A stretch of DNA of 64,000 nucleotides from Limenecus sp048360435 (GTDB lineage: Bacteria; Cyanobacteriota; Vampirovibrionia; Gastranaerophilales; Gastranaerophilaceae): the NCBI GenBank assembly GCA_048360435.1, contig DBGCOP010000027.1, positions 1-64,000 of the forward strand, written 5' to 3'. Position 1 is the first letter of the stretch; each line of letters starts with the position of its first letter. This document shows positions 1 through 9,374 of the stretch, one piece after another. The notes beneath the pieces were generated by a model that saw only the letters and a program-made list of their open reading frames with translations, did no database searches and was not told the origin of the DNA. The translations under genes and the position numbers were made by a program.

Positions 1-870
1 AGACTTTTCAAATATGACTCTGTAATGGGTAAATTTGATGGTGAAGTAGAAGCTTATGATGAAGGTATCATCGTAAACGGCAAAAAAATTAAATTCTTTG
101 CAGAAAAAGATCCTGCAAATCTTCCTTGGAAAGATTTGGGTGTTGAAGTTGTTGTTGAATCAACAGGTTTCTTCACAGATGCTACTAAAGCTAAAGCTCA
201 TATTGATGCAGGTGCTAAAAAAGTTATCATTTCTGCTCCTGCTTCTAACGAAGATAAAACAATTGTTTTGGGCGTTAATGAACAAGAATATGATCCAGCA
301 AAACACAATATTATTTCAATGGCATCTTGCACAACTAACTGCTTAGCACCGGTTGCTAAAGTTATCAAAGAAAAATTTGGTATCGTTAAAGGTTTGATGA
401 CAACTGTTCACTCTTACACAGGCGACCAAAGAATCTTAGATGCCGGTCATAAAGATCCAAGACGTGCTAGAGCAGGCGCTTTGAATATTGTTCCTACAAA
501 AACAGGTGCTGCTAAAGCTGTTGCTTTGGTTCTTCCTGAACTCAAAGGCAAATTGGATGGTTTTGCTATGCGTGTACCTACTCCGGACGTTTCTCTCGTT
601 GACGTTGTTTTTGAAACAGAAAAACCTGTTACAGTTGAAGCTGTTAATGCTGCTTTGAAAGAAGGCGCTGACGGACACGTTCTTTGCTATACAGACGAGC
701 CATTGGTTTCTACTGACTATATCGGTTCATCTCAATCTTCTACTGTTGACGGATTGTTGACAAGAGTTATGGGTGACAATATGGTTAAGATCATTTCTTG
801 GTATGATAACGAAATGGGTTATTCTACAAGATTGGCTGAAACTACAAAAATGGTTGCTGAAAAATTATAA
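1..870 (+). CDS. gap: Glyceraldehyde-3-phosphate dehydrogenase, 3' part
   Basis: The reading frame is open from base 1, so the N-terminal roughly 45-50 residues (most of the NAD-binding start) lie outside the window. It is the glycolytic enzyme that oxidises glyceraldehyde-3-phosphate to 1,3-bisphosphoglycerate. The catalytic motif SCTTNC is at 325-342, followed by the typical phosphate-binding histidine region (TTVHSYTGDQR) and the C-terminal SWYDNEMGYS motif. An internal ATG at 25 is not the start: homologous sequence (RLFKYDSV) is encoded upstream of it. Codon use is skewed to GCT/GTT/GGT/AAC, as expected for an abundant enzyme. A strong terminator follows. Confidence 0.97.
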   Translation, partial: RLFKYDSVMGKFDGEVEAYDEGIIVNGKKIKFFAEKDPANLPWKDLGVEVVVESTGFFTDATKAKAHIDAGAKKVIISAPASNEDKTIVLGVNEQEYDPAKHNIISMASCTTNCLAPVAKVIKEKFGIVKGLMTTVHSYTGDQRILDAGHKDPRRARAGALNIVPTKTGAAKAVALVLPELKGKLDGFAMRVPTPDVSLVDVVFETEKPVTVEAVNAALKEGADGHVLCYTDEPLVSTDYIGSSQSSTVDGLLTRVMGDNMVKIISWYDNEMGYSTRLAETTKMVAEKL

Positions 871-888
871 TTTTTCTAACAAACATTT

Positions 889-918
889 AAAAGAGCGGTT
901 TTTTAACCGCTCTTTTTT
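889..918 (+). terminator. Rho-independent terminator after gap
   Basis: A 10-bp perfect stem (AAGAGCGGTT, 891-900, with 905-914), a TTTT loop and a T-run lie 19 bases after the gap stop codon. The upstream A-run would also let it work for the convergent minus-strand gene. Confidence 0.9.
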
Positions 919-919
919 A

Positions 920-1489
920 TTATCCAATATACTCCAGCATTTCTTTTTCAAATTTTTGAGATAGTACTTTTGCTCCTGAATGAACATTTTGTGAATAGTG
1001 GGCAGAATCAAGAAGCTTTATAAATTCATCTTCATTCTTGCATCTTGGTTCATAAAAACAAAAGGAATCTCTGGCTTCTTCGGAATATACATATGAATTT
1101 TCTACTTTTAGTTTTTCGTTTGGCATAGCCTTAATTTTTTCTAGAAGCCTGAATATTTTGTTGAAGATTTTAAAATTTTCAGAGGTCATCTTAAGATTTT
1201 TTCCGTTTAAAAAATAAGATTTTTCTTTTTCACCGGTATCAATGTTTATAAATTCGTCATAATCAATATTAAGTGTTTTAGCATTGTATTCATTAGGAAA
1301 TTCTTTTAGAATTTCTTTAAAATTATCAAGATCTTTGTCCCCTTCATTGTTCAGCTCAACATGCAGGTTTATATGTTTGCCTTTTGGAATAGTAAATTCG
1401 AACATTGCTCCTTTGTTCAGAACTTTGTCTTTTTCCTGGATATGCATCTGTGCTCCTGCATTTTTAATACCGCTAAAGCTTATATTCAT
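920..1489 (-). CDS. Unassigned 189-aa protein
   Basis: No family recognised. The protein starts MNISFSGIKNAG, a short leader that resembles the N-terminal SFKG-type leader seen in other proteins of this window (AAA pair at 18.7-21.9 kb, helicase at 47.8 kb). The rest is charged, mixed alpha/beta in character, with no signal peptide or membrane segment. GGAGAAATAAT precedes the ATG, a good ribosome binding site. It is monocistronic and converges on gap, sharing its terminator. Function unknown. Confidence 0.75.
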   Translation of the reverse strand: MNISFSGIKNAGAQMHIQEKDKVLNKGAMFEFTIPKGKHINLHVELNNEGDKDLDNFKEILKEFPNEYNAKTLNIDYDEFINIDTGEKEKSYFLNGKNLKMTSENFKIFNKIFRLLEKIKAMPNEKLKVENSYVYSEEARDSFCFYEPRCKNEDEFIKLLDSAHYSQNVHSGAKVLSQKFEKEMLEYIG

Positions 1490-1565
1490 TATTTCTCCTT
1501 TGCTTTATTTGGACAAAACATAAACAATAAAAAATTTGTTATATTATTTATAAAGCTTTAAGTGT

Positions 1566-1595
1566 TTGTAACTTCTTTAAGTTTAATGTTATAAT
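1566..1595 (+). promoter_or_regulatory. Predicted sigma70-type promoter for the sensor kinase
   Basis: TTGTAA (1566-1571), an 18-bp spacer and a perfect TATAAT (1590-1595). A transcript would begin near 1602, after the possible GTG start at 1599, which favours the ATG at 1623. Confidence 0.55.
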
Positions 1596-1622
1596 CGAGT
1601 GAAAGTATGTAATTGTAATAAA

Positions 1623-3425
1623 ATGAGCAAGAAATCACTTAGTATAAGCACACAAAATAAACTAATACTTCTGGGATTGGTTGTCAGCACAGTTTTAATT
1701 GTTGGGCTGGCTGTTTTTGCTATTACAAATATTCAACAGAAAATTTCTGAAGTTTATAGTGGTTTTGGTGAAATACTTACAAAAACGCTGGCAATTGAAA
1801 GTGTTGAAGTTACTAAAGATATTCAGGAATTTGATAAATTCTCTATTTTGCAGGCTCATACACGTTCCATAATGAACAGCAATAATGAAATTGCCTTCAT
1901 TGAGTTTAAGGATGATCATAACAATATAATTTATTCAAGCAAAAATGAATATCCTAATCGTGCACAGCAGGCAATGATTACCAGTTCTTCTCAGATGCTT
2001 GTTAATAATGACGGTGTAAAAACCAATATTGGTAAAGTAACAGTGGGGCTTTCAGGTGGAGCAACAAAAGATATTTCCCATGCAACGAGAAACTCTATGC
2101 TTGTTGTCTTTACTGTTGCTTGGCTAGTGTTTACACTTGTTATTTTGATAAACACTATTCTGATTACCAGAGAGCTGTCTATGCTTCATCATGGTGTAAA
2201 GAAAATTTCTACCGGTGATTTTGGTTATATTTTGGATGACAAAAATACTTCAGGTGAAATCAAAGATTTGATTAATGCTTTCAATGATATGTCTATGAGA
2301 CTTCACCAGTATGAAGAACAAAATATTGATCAGCTTACTCTTGAGCGTAATAAATTCGAAGCCGTGTTAATGAGTATTGTTAATGGCGTAGTGGTTTGTG
2401 ACAATTATGACAATGTCGTTCTTGTGAATAATGCAGCAAAAAGAATGCTTGAAATTGAAGATGAACAAATTTTAAATACAAAAATACAAATGTATTGTGA
2501 TACTGATGGAGAGTTGTGCTTTAAAGAACGTATTGAGCAATTCAAAGACACACCTCTGGATGTTATGGAGAATAAGCCGCTTGAATTTAATATAGAAGTT
2601 GATTCAAAGGTTATGAAGTGTGTAATTTCTCCAATGTTTTCAAAGAATCAGGATTATGTCGGATATGTGATAGTTCTTATCGATGTTACTAAGGAAGTTG
2701 AAATTGACAGGATGAAAAGCAATTTCATTTCAAATGTCAGCCATGAATTGAGAACACCTGTTACAGTTCTTCGAACATATATTGATACCTTGTATAATCA
2801 TTCCGATGATTTTGATGAAAAAACAAACAAAGAATTTTTCGAAGTTATAAATAAAGAAGCTGCACGCCTTCAAAAAATGGTTAATGACATTTTGGATTTT
2901 TCGAGACTGGAAGCAGGAAATGTTAATGTTGTAAAAGAAAAAACAAACATTGTTCCTATAATTGAGCAGCAGCTCCAGAGTATGCAGGTTCTTGCTGAAG
3001 AAAAAAATGTTACTTTTTCTTTGATTAAAGAGCCTGATTTGCCGGAAATTCCAATAAATGTAGAAAGTATAGAAAGAGCTTTGAATAATCTTCTTTCTAA
3101 TGCTATTAAATACTCTCCTGAAAACGGAAGAATAAAAGTAAGGGCTGAAATAGCCAGAGACCCCAATTTTATAGAAGTTTCTGTGGAAGATCAGGGCTGT
3201 GGCATACCTGAAGAACATCAAAAGAAGATTTTTGAACGTTTTTATAGAGTTGAAAATGATACACATACTGTAAAAGGGACAGGTCTTGGGTTGCATCTTG
3301 TTAAGATAACAATAGAAAAGCATCACAAAGGTGAAGTGTTTGTAAAAAGTAAACCGCAAGAAGGTTCAACATTCGGTTTCAGGCTTCCTATCAACCCTGT
3401 TGATGATGAAGAAGAACAGGTTTAG
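1623..3425 (+). CDS. Membrane sensor histidine kinase (PhoR/WalK type)
   Basis: A 600-aa sensor kinase that autophosphorylates and passes phosphate to a response regulator. Order of parts: an N-terminal membrane helix, a short extracytoplasmic sensor of about 130 residues, a second helix, HAMP, PAS, HisKA and HATPase_c. The phosphoacceptor is His374 in NVSHELRTP; the N box (NNLLSNAIKYS), G1 (DQGCGIP) and G2 (GTGLGLHLVK) boxes are intact. The start was set at ATG 1623 because the predicted promoter would initiate at about 1602; a GTG at 1599 would add eight Cys-containing residues. No response regulator is adjacent, so it is an orphan here. Its stop overlaps the convergent rubrerythrin stop by 4 bases. 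Confidence 0.93.
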   Translation: MSKKSLSISTQNKLILLGLVVSTVLIVGLAVFAITNIQQKISEVYSGFGEILTKTLAIESVEVTKDIQEFDKFSILQAHTRSIMNSNNEIAFIEFKDDHNNIIYSSKNEYPNRAQQAMITSSSQMLVNNDGVKTNIGKVTVGLSGGATKDISHATRNSMLVVFTVAWLVFTLVILINTILITRELSMLHHGVKKISTGDFGYILDDKNTSGEIKDLINAFNDMSMRLHQYEEQNIDQLTLERNKFEAVLMSIVNGVVVCDNYDNVVLVNNAAKRMLEIEDEQILNTKIQMYCDTDGELCFKERIEQFKDTPLDVMENKPLEFNIEVDSKVMKCVISPMFSKNQDYVGYVIVLIDVTKEVEIDRMKSNFISNVSHELRTPVTVLRTYIDTLYNHSDDFDEKTNKEFFEVINKEAARLQKMVNDILDFSRLEAGNVNVVKEKTNIVPIIEQQLQSMQVLAEEKNVTFSLIKEPDLPEIPINVESIERALNNLLSNAIKYSPENGRIKVRAEIARDPNFIEVSVEDQGCGIPEEHQKKIFERFYRVENDTHTVKGTGLGLHLVKITIEKHHKGEVFVKSKPQEGSTFGFRLPINPVDDEEEQV

Positions 3426-4015
3426 TAGTTATAGCATTTTTCAAAAAAATGACCTTTAGGATGTTTGCAAAAAGGGCATATTTCAGGTGCTGTTGTTCCT
3501 TCAAAAGTGTATCCGCATTTTGCGCATTCCCACATAATTTTCTCAGGTTTTTGAAAAACAATGTCTTTCATTAAATCTTCTATTAATTTGTTATATCGTG
3601 TCATGTGCATTTTTTCGATGTTTCTTATTGTTTCAAATAAAAATGCTATGTCATCAAAACCTTCTTCTCTTGCATCTTGAGCAAATCTTGCGTACATGTC
3701 TTCCCATTCATAGTTTTCTGTGCTTGCCGCAGTTTCGAGATTGGCTTTTGTTGATTTTATATTACCTCCGTTCAATAGTTTAAGCCATATTTTTGCATGT
3801 TCTTTCTCGTTATCAGCAGTTTCTTGAAAGATTTTTGCTATTTGAACGTATCCGTCTTTTTTTGCTTGTTCGGCAAAAAATGTGTAGTTGTTTCTGGCTT
3901 TAGATTCTCCACAGTAAGCTTCTTGCAGGTTCTTTTCTGTTTTGGTGCCTTTTAGTTCTTTGTTTATACATTTGCTGAAGTCACCTTTACAGCATTCATC
4001 ATGATTAAAATCCAT
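3422..4015 (-). CDS. rbr: Rubrerythrin
   Basis: A 197-aa non-haem iron peroxidase that reduces hydrogen peroxide in anaerobes, taking electrons from rubredoxin or NADH-linked partners. The ferritin-like di-iron domain has the glutamate in CGESKARNNY and the two ExxH motifs NEKEH and IEKMH. The C-terminal rubredoxin-like domain has the iron-binding pairs CAKC and CPFC. A Cys-containing N-terminal extension of about 25 residues (DECCKGDFSKC) is longer than usual. GGAG lies 8 bases before the ATG. It sits downstream of the efflux operon but is separated from it by a terminator. Confidence 0.95.
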   Translation of the reverse strand: MDFNHDECCKGDFSKCINKELKGTKTEKNLQEAYCGESKARNNYTFFAEQAKKDGYVQIAKIFQETADNEKEHAKIWLKLLNGGNIKSTKANLETAASTENYEWEDMYARFAQDAREEGFDDIAFLFETIRNIEKMHMTRYNKLIEDLMKDIVFQKPEKIMWECAKCGYTFEGTTAPEICPFCKHPKGHFFEKCYNY

Positions 4016-4057
4016 AATAAACTCCTTTTTTAGTACAAGTTTATTGAATCATAATTT

Positions 4058-4088
4058 TTTAAAAATAAAACTTAGCATAGAGGCTAAA
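4058..4088 (-). terminator. Probable terminator of the efflux operon
   Basis: On the minus strand TTAGC-CTCTAT-GCTAA forms a short hairpin followed by a T-rich tract, 24 bases past the permease stop. The stem is only 5-6 bp, so the call is moderate. Confidence 0.5.
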
Positions 4089-4111
4089 CAGCAGACTAAT
4101 TATCAGATATA

Positions 4112-5341
4112 TTATTCATACCTTAATGCGTCAATCGGGTTTAATAAAGAGGCTTTGTATGCAGGGTAATAGCCGAACAGAATTCCGACAAGTCCGGAAA
4201 ATCCAAAAGATAGAAATATAGAAATTGGTGAAATGATTACTGTTAAATCTGAGAAAAGCCCAACTGTTTTTGAGCCGAGGATACCAATGATTACACCAAT
4301 TACCCCCCCCGCAAGAGACAGAAGAAGTGCTTCAACAAGAAACTGTATTCTTATGTCCATTGCTTTCGCTCCGATTGCCATTCTTATACCTATTTCTTTA
4401 GTCCTTTCTGTAACAGATACGAGCATAATGTTCATTATCCCTATGCCCCCTACTAGTAAAGAAACAGAAGCAATTGAACCAAGAAGAATTGCCATTGTGT
4501 TGGATGCTTGCTTTGCTGTTTCAAGCATTTGTGTAAAATTTCTGATTGAAAAATCGTCGTCTTTGTTTTTTCCCAGGTTGTGTCTTTCTCTAAGCAAAAC
4601 AGTGATTTCTTCTTGTGCTGATTCCAGGCTGTTTTCATCAACTGCTTGTACACTTATGTGCTTAACCATACCCGGAAAATCAGTTCCGAATAGTTTTTTT
4701 TGTGCAGTTGTAATAGGAATCAAAACAGTATCATCCTGATCCTGTCCCATACCGTTTTGACCTTTAGGTTTTAACAAACCTATGACTTTAAATGGCATTC
4801 CTCCTATTCTTATTGTTTTATTAATAGGATCCATGTCGCCAAAAAGATTGGTTGTTACTGTTGAACCTAGAACTGCTACTTTTGTTGTGTTTTTAAGGTC
4901 ATCCTGGCTGATTCCTCTGCCAGATTCAATTTCCCATAAGCGGATAGGCATATAGCCTGTTGTTATACCTGATACACTTGTTGACCAGTTTTGATTTGCA
5001 TAAACCAGCTGTTGTACCTGACTGACAGTGGGGGCAACTTCTGAAACTGAAGGGCATTGTTTTAAGATAGCATCAGCATCTTTCAGGGTAAGAGTTGGCT
5101 GTGTTCCGCTTCCCATTCTTACACCGCTGGAGGTTGTAGAACCGGACATTACCATTAAAAGATTTGAACCCATTGATGCAATATCTTTATTAATTCTTTC
5201 TTTTGCTCCTTCTCCAATTGATAACATTATTATTACGGCACTAACACCTATGATTATACCCAGACTCGTCAGAACCGAACGCATTTTGTTTACTTTGAGT
5301 GAACGCAGTGATATTTTAAAAGTTGATTCAAAATCTATCAT
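4112..5341 (-). CDS. MacB-type ABC transporter permease
   Basis: A 409-aa inner-membrane permease of the MacB/LolC-E (FtsX-like) family. One N-terminal helix (about residues 20-45), a large periplasmic MacB_PCD domain, then three C-terminal helices (ILLGSIASVSLLVGGIGIMNIML and after) in the standard FtsX layout; it also has the conserved TERTKEIGIRMAIGA stretch. Here the ATPase is a separate gene rather than fused as in E. coli MacB. The ATG overlaps the ATPase stop (ATGA), showing translational coupling. Works with the ATPase, adaptor and TolC-like channel as a tripartite exporter; the substrate is unknown. Confidence 0.93.
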   Translation of the reverse strand: MIDFESTFKISLRSLKVNKMRSVLTSLGIIIGVSAVIIMLSIGEGAKERINKDIASMGSNLLMVMSGSTTSSGVRMGSGTQPTLTLKDADAILKQCPSVSEVAPTVSQVQQLVYANQNWSTSVSGITTGYMPIRLWEIESGRGISQDDLKNTTKVAVLGSTVTTNLFGDMDPINKTIRIGGMPFKVIGLLKPKGQNGMGQDQDDTVLIPITTAQKKLFGTDFPGMVKHISVQAVDENSLESAQEEITVLLRERHNLGKNKDDDFSIRNFTQMLETAKQASNTMAILLGSIASVSLLVGGIGIMNIMLVSVTERTKEIGIRMAIGAKAMDIRIQFLVEALLLSLAGGVIGVIIGILGSKTVGLFSDLTVIISPISIFLSFGFSGLVGILFGYYPAYKASLLNPIDALRYE

Positions 5342-6033
5342 ACTTTCCTCGCATTCAATTCATCCGAAATAATTTTTCCGTCTTTGAATCTTACTACCCT
5401 TTTGCTATATTCTGCAATATCAGGTTCATGTGTTACCAAAATAATTGTTTTTCCTGCTTTTTCGTTGAGTGTAACAAAAAATTCCATAACTTCTATACTC
5501 GTTTTTGTATCAAGGTTTCCTGTCGGTTCATCAGCAAGTATGATAGGTGCATCGTTTACAATTGCCCGTGCAATTGCAACTCTTTGCTGTTGTCCTCCTG
5601 ACATCTGGTTAGGAAGGTGATTTTCCCTTTTTTCAAGCCCGACTATTTTTAAAGCCCATTTGGCTTTTTCTATGCGTTCTTGCGGAGGGATTCCTTTATA
5701 TATCATTGGCATTTCAACATTTTCAATAGCAGATGTCCTTGATATGAGGTTGAACCCCTGAAAAACAAAACCGAGTTTAAGATTTCTTATTTCAGAAAGG
5801 TCATCCATTGAAAGATCTGAGACGTTTATTCCGTCCAGATGATAGCTTCCTGATGTGGGTTTGTCCAAGCATCCGAGTATATTCATGAAGGTAGACTTGC
5901 CTGAGCCTGAGGCACCCATAATAGATACAAATTCTCCCTTTTCAACAGTAAGTGACACATTGTCAAGAGCATTGAATGATGTTTCTCCTGTTTGGTAAGT
6001 TTTTATTAAATTTTTTATTTCTATTAGTGCCAT
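5338..6033 (-). CDS. MacB/LolD-type ABC transporter ATPase
   Basis: A 231-aa ATPase subunit that powers the neighbouring permease. Walker A is GASGSGKS, the signature MSGGQQQRVAIARA, Walker B IILADEPTGN with the catalytic glutamate, and the H-loop TH in LVTHEPD. Length and sequence match the LolD/MacB cluster used by mechanotransmission exporters. Eight bases downstream of the adaptor gene and overlapping the permease gene, so third gene of the operon. Confidence 0.95.
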   Translation of the reverse strand: MALIEIKNLIKTYQTGETSFNALDNVSLTVEKGEFVSIMGASGSGKSTFMNILGCLDKPTSGSYHLDGINVSDLSMDDLSEIRNLKLGFVFQGFNLISRTSAIENVEMPMIYKGIPPQERIEKAKWALKIVGLEKRENHLPNQMSGGQQQRVAIARAIVNDAPIILADEPTGNLDTKTSIEVMEFFVTLNEKAGKTIILVTHEPDIAEYSKRVVRFKDGKIISDELNARKV

Positions 6034-6041
6034 ATTTGTTC

Positions 6042-7208
6042 TTAAAACATTCTCATTCGAGGTTTGCGGCGAGTTGTAGTTTTGTCTTTTTCATCACGTT
6101 TTTTCAAAATTACCCGGTCGCCTTCTTTAAGCTTATTTGCAATTATTTCGCTTCGTTCACTATCTTTTGCACCTGTTTTGATTGTAATTCTTTGCGGTTT
6201 GTTATCTTTTAAAATCCACAATCCTTGATCTTTATATTTTTTTCCTCCGGTAATTTCTGTCGGAGTGAATCTAAGAGCTTCTGTCGGTACACACAGAACA
6301 TTTTCGCTTTTGTTTGTTATTATTGAAACATTAGCAGTCATTCCGGGAATCATTTTTTGCTCTTGATTGTCAACATCAACAATTACTGTATATGTTACAA
6401 CATTGGATACCGTTGTAGGAGCAATTCTAATTTCTTTAATTTTTCCGTAAAAAATAGAATCAGCATAACCGTCAAGCGTGTATTCTACATTTTGTCCTTT
6501 TTTGATTTTTCCTATGTCAGCTTCTGAAACATTTACTTCAATTTGCATATCTTTTAAATCTTGTGCAACTTGAAACAGTGTAGGTGTTTGGAAGCTTGCA
6601 GCAACTGTCTGTCCGACGTCAACATCTCTTGAGACGACAATTCCGTCCACAGGAGAAATTATTTTTGTATATTTTAGGTTTGTCAGGTTATTTTTGAGTG
6701 TTGCCTGTGCTTGATTTATTGTTCCCTGTGCTGCATTTAGCTGTGCAATATCTGATTTGTATGTAGCTTCGGCAAGGTCAACATCTGCTTTTGCTACGTA
6801 GTTTTTGGTATATAGCTTTTTGTATCTTTCATAGTTCTTTTTGTCATAAGCAAGCATAGCTGATATTTTTGCTTTGTTTGAAAGAGCTGCTTCCAGATCA
6901 CCTCTTGCCTTATCTACCTGTGCTTGAAAAAGCGACGGATCTATTTGCGCAAGAAGCTGACCTTTTGTAACTTTTGAGTTGTAATCAACATAAATTTCTT
7001 TAATCATTCCTGAGACTTGAGAACCTATGTCTACGGTGTTTACAGGATTTACTGTCCCCGAGGCTTCGACTGCTTCGACTATTGTAGCTTTTTTGGCAGG
7101 TACTGTAACAAACCCGGAATCTTTGTGCTTATTATGTAATATTATCATTGCTCCAATTATGACAAGGAATGATATTATTGATACAACTATTATTGTTTGT
7201 TTTTTCAT
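6042..7208 (-). CDS. MacA-like periplasmic adaptor (membrane fusion protein)
   Basis: A 388-aa adaptor linking the inner-membrane MacB-like pump to the outer-membrane channel. One N-terminal membrane anchor (about residues 5-25), the barrel-sandwich/lipoyl halves (VEASGTVNPVNTVDIGSQVSG and ISPVDGIVVSRDVDVGQTV), a long alpha-helical hairpin between them and a beta-barrel domain. The C-terminus is very basic (KKRDEKDKTTTRRKPR). The ATG overlaps the stop of the TolC-like gene by 4 bases. Confidence 0.94.
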   Translation of the reverse strand: MKKQTIIVVSIISFLVIIGAMIILHNKHKDSGFVTVPAKKATIVEAVEASGTVNPVNTVDIGSQVSGMIKEIYVDYNSKVTKGQLLAQIDPSLFQAQVDKARGDLEAALSNKAKISAMLAYDKKNYERYKKLYTKNYVAKADVDLAEATYKSDIAQLNAAQGTINQAQATLKNNLTNLKYTKIISPVDGIVVSRDVDVGQTVAASFQTPTLFQVAQDLKDMQIEVNVSEADIGKIKKGQNVEYTLDGYADSIFYGKIKEIRIAPTTVSNVVTYTVIVDVDNQEQKMIPGMTANVSIITNKSENVLCVPTEALRFTPTEITGGKKYKDQGLWILKDNKPQRITIKTGAKDSERSEIIANKLKEGDRVILKKRDEKDKTTTRRKPRMRMF

Positions 7209-8749
7209 CGTACCCCCATGGATTTTTGAAATTGTTCTTTTGCTACATTGTAGTCAAAAACAGCTTGAACAAATGCAAGCTGTGCGTTGTTATAGTTTGT
7301 TTGAGCCTGTTGTAATTCAATAAAATTACCCAGTCCTACCGTATATCTTCCGTCAGCGAGCTCAAAATTTTCCAGTGTTTGTTTTACTTTTTGTGCCATC
7401 ATAGGAATTTTTCTTTGTAATACAACCATATTTATGTAGTTTGTTTGTACTTCAAAATAGATATTTTTTTTAGACAGGTCAATATTCTCTTCTGCCATTT
7501 TTAAATAAGATTTTCCCTGTGCTATACTATATTTTATATCCATAAAGTTTAACATAGGAAAATCAAGAGATGCTCCTATATTGAAACCTGTGTTTGATAC
7601 ATCACTATTTTTTCTGTAATTATATCCTGAACTGGCAGAAAGTTCTGGCAGATATGAGCGTTTTATTGCTTTTAGGGATTCTTCCTGTGCCCTTTTTACC
7701 ATCTGGAGTGATTTCAAATCGGGTCTGTTTTCATAAGCTTTTTCTATTGCTTCATTCACAGGCAGAATAAGCGGCTTAAATTTGTAGTTTTGAAGTATGT
7801 CCTGTTTTTCAATGCCGGAAGTCAAAATCGCTGTTTGCTCAAGATTTTCTTCTCCGCTTTTTTTGACATAAGATACAGAGACATTTTCTTTTTGTTTTTT
7901 TTCTTTTTGGAAATTAAAACTTTCTGTGTTTTTTACGGAATAATCGGGGGCTTCTGGAAAGTACATTGCATTATTTAAGTTTACAATAGCATTTTGATAT
8001 TTTCCCTGAGCATCAACAAGAGAAATTTGTGCATCGGTGAGATAAACTTCTGCATTTACTACATCAATTTTTGATTTCAGCCCTTCTTTGAAAAGAGCAT
8101 TTGTTCTGTCATAGTTTAATTGGTTTATTCTTACAGAACGCTCGTAAACATCCTGATTTGCCAGTGCTGCAAGAACTTCAAAATATGCCATTTTTACTCG
8201 ATAAACGGTATTTAATATTGTATTTTCAAGGTCATAACCGGCTGATTCTCTGTTGAACTTCTGCATATTTATTCTTGCTGTTGTTTTTCCGAAGTTCCAG
8301 ATAAGCTGGTTTACACCAAGATTTAGTTGATAGTAGTTGTTATCTGAAGATGTACTGCCGCCTTGATTGTAGAAACCTCCACCTTTCCCTGAGTTTTTGT
8401 TGTGTTGGGATGTAAATCCGTTGCCGACAGTAAGGTTTGGGAAATATTCTGATTTCGCCAGACCAACTTGAGAGTTTGCAATATCTTTTTGGGTTGTTGA
8501 TACTTTTATGTTCGGATCATTTTTTAGGGCTATTTCAATACAGTCTTCCAATGAGTATTCAATGAATTCATTGTGTTCTGCTTTAATTTGTACAGCAGGT
8601 TTTTCTATTTTTTGTTTTTCTTGCTTTTTCTTTTTAAAAGGCAGTGAAAAACTGTATGCTGTTTGCTGCACAGCAAAGAATAAGACAATTGCCAGTGACA
8701 AAGCGGTTAATGAAGTTCTGTTGCTTTTATAATTTTTTAATACGCTCAA
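7205..8749 (-). CDS. TolC-like outer membrane efflux protein
   Basis: A 514-aa outer membrane factor with signal peptide (hydrophobic stretch ALSLAIVLFFAVQQTAYSFS) and the duplicated helical OEP repeats of TolC. It forms the outer-membrane exit duct of the operon's exporter. A Lys/Glu-rich insert near residues 270-310 is less conserved. The start is a TTG at 8749, preceded by AAAAGG at about 10 bases; no better start is in frame. First gene of a four-gene operon reading TolC, adaptor, ATPase, permease. Confidence 0.92.
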   Translation of the reverse strand: MSVLKNYKSNRTSLTALSLAIVLFFAVQQTAYSFSLPFKKKKQEKQKIEKPAVQIKAEHNEFIEYSLEDCIEIALKNDPNIKVSTTQKDIANSQVGLAKSEYFPNLTVGNGFTSQHNKNSGKGGGFYNQGGSTSSDNNYYQLNLGVNQLIWNFGKTTARINMQKFNRESAGYDLENTILNTVYRVKMAYFEVLAALANQDVYERSVRINQLNYDRTNALFKEGLKSKIDVVNAEVYLTDAQISLVDAQGKYQNAIVNLNNAMYFPEAPDYSVKNTESFNFQKEKKQKENVSVSYVKKSGEENLEQTAILTSGIEKQDILQNYKFKPLILPVNEAIEKAYENRPDLKSLQMVKRAQEESLKAIKRSYLPELSASSGYNYRKNSDVSNTGFNIGASLDFPMLNFMDIKYSIAQGKSYLKMAEENIDLSKKNIYFEVQTNYINMVVLQRKIPMMAQKVKQTLENFELADGRYTVGLGNFIELQQAQTNYNNAQLAFVQAVFDYNVAKEQFQKSMGVR

Positions 8750-8843
8750 ATTTAATCAACCTTTTCAATAAATATTTTACTGAACTTCTTTTATTAGTAA
8801 ATCATCCTATTACTTTAATTTAACTAGCTCAATGGGGCTATTT

Positions 8844-8871
8844 TTCCAAAAAAATAAATTTATGATATAAT
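8844..8871 (+). promoter_or_regulatory. Predicted promoter for ompH
   Basis: Perfect TATAAT at 8866-8871 with a weak -35 (TTCCAA, 8844-8849) 16 bases upstream, 31 bases before the ATG at 8903. Confidence 0.5.
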
Positions 8872-8902
8872 TTGAACAATAATTTTAATGGGAGTTAGTT
8901 AT

Positions 8903-9358
8903 ATGAAAAAAATTATGATTTTATCAGTTTTGACTTTAGCGGTTAGTGTTGGTTTTCAAAGCATTGCTTTTAGTGCAGAAGCTGTAAAAAAATATGCGGT
9001 AGTTGATGTTAAAAAAGTTGTCAACAGTTCATCAAGTGTAAAAACTTTGAAAGCTGAAAGAGCAAAACAAAAAGAAGCTGTTTTGAATTTTGTAAAAGAC
9101 GGAAATGCTAAAGTGGCAGCAGAAAAAGATCCCAAGAAAAAAGAAGAGCTTAAAAAGAAATTAAATAATGATTTGAAGTATATGACAAAATCATATGATC
9201 AAAAATATAAAGATGGTTTGAAAAAAATCAATGATGAAATTAATGCAGATATCAATAAAGTAGCAAAAGAAAAGAAATATGAGTTAATTTTAACAACGGA
9301 TGCTGTTTTGTATGGCGGGGACAATATTACTAACGAAATTATTAAAGCCGTAAAATAG
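8903..9358 (+). CDS. OmpH/Skp-family periplasmic chaperone
   Basis: A 151-aa periplasmic protein that in Skp homologues holds unfolded outer-membrane proteins on their way to the BAM complex. A signal peptide ends near SIAFSA; the mature part begins with the family hallmark YAVVDVKKVVNSS, then a Lys/Glu-rich coiled-coil arm and a second strand element (KKYELILTTDAVLYGG). The ATG at 8903 was preferred over the in-frame ATG at 8888 because GGGAG at 8890-8894 is ideally spaced only for 8903. Leads a plus-strand group with the flippase and a secreted unknown. Confidence 0.92.
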   Translation: MKKIMILSVLTLAVSVGFQSIAFSAEAVKKYAVVDVKKVVNSSSSVKTLKAERAKQKEAVLNFVKDGNAKVAAEKDPKKKEELKKKLNNDLKYMTKSYDQKYKDGLKKINDEINADINKVAKEKKYELILTTDAVLYGGDNITNEIIKAVK

Positions 9359-9374
9359 TTTTTCGCTCTTAGAA

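Noticed and set aside
2730..3359. 209-aa minus-strand ORF inside the sensor kinase
   Set aside because: Antisense shadow; Phe/Ile-rich nonsense composition.
4072..4087. TTAGC...GCTAA inverted repeat as an iron-type operator for rubrerythrin
   Set aside because: Spacing does not fit the DtxR pattern and the T-rich tract on the minus strand makes a terminator more likely.
4233..4739. 168-aa plus-strand ORF inside the MacB-like permease gene
   Set aside because: Antisense shadow of a gene with clear family motifs; no ribosome binding site and no recognisable product.
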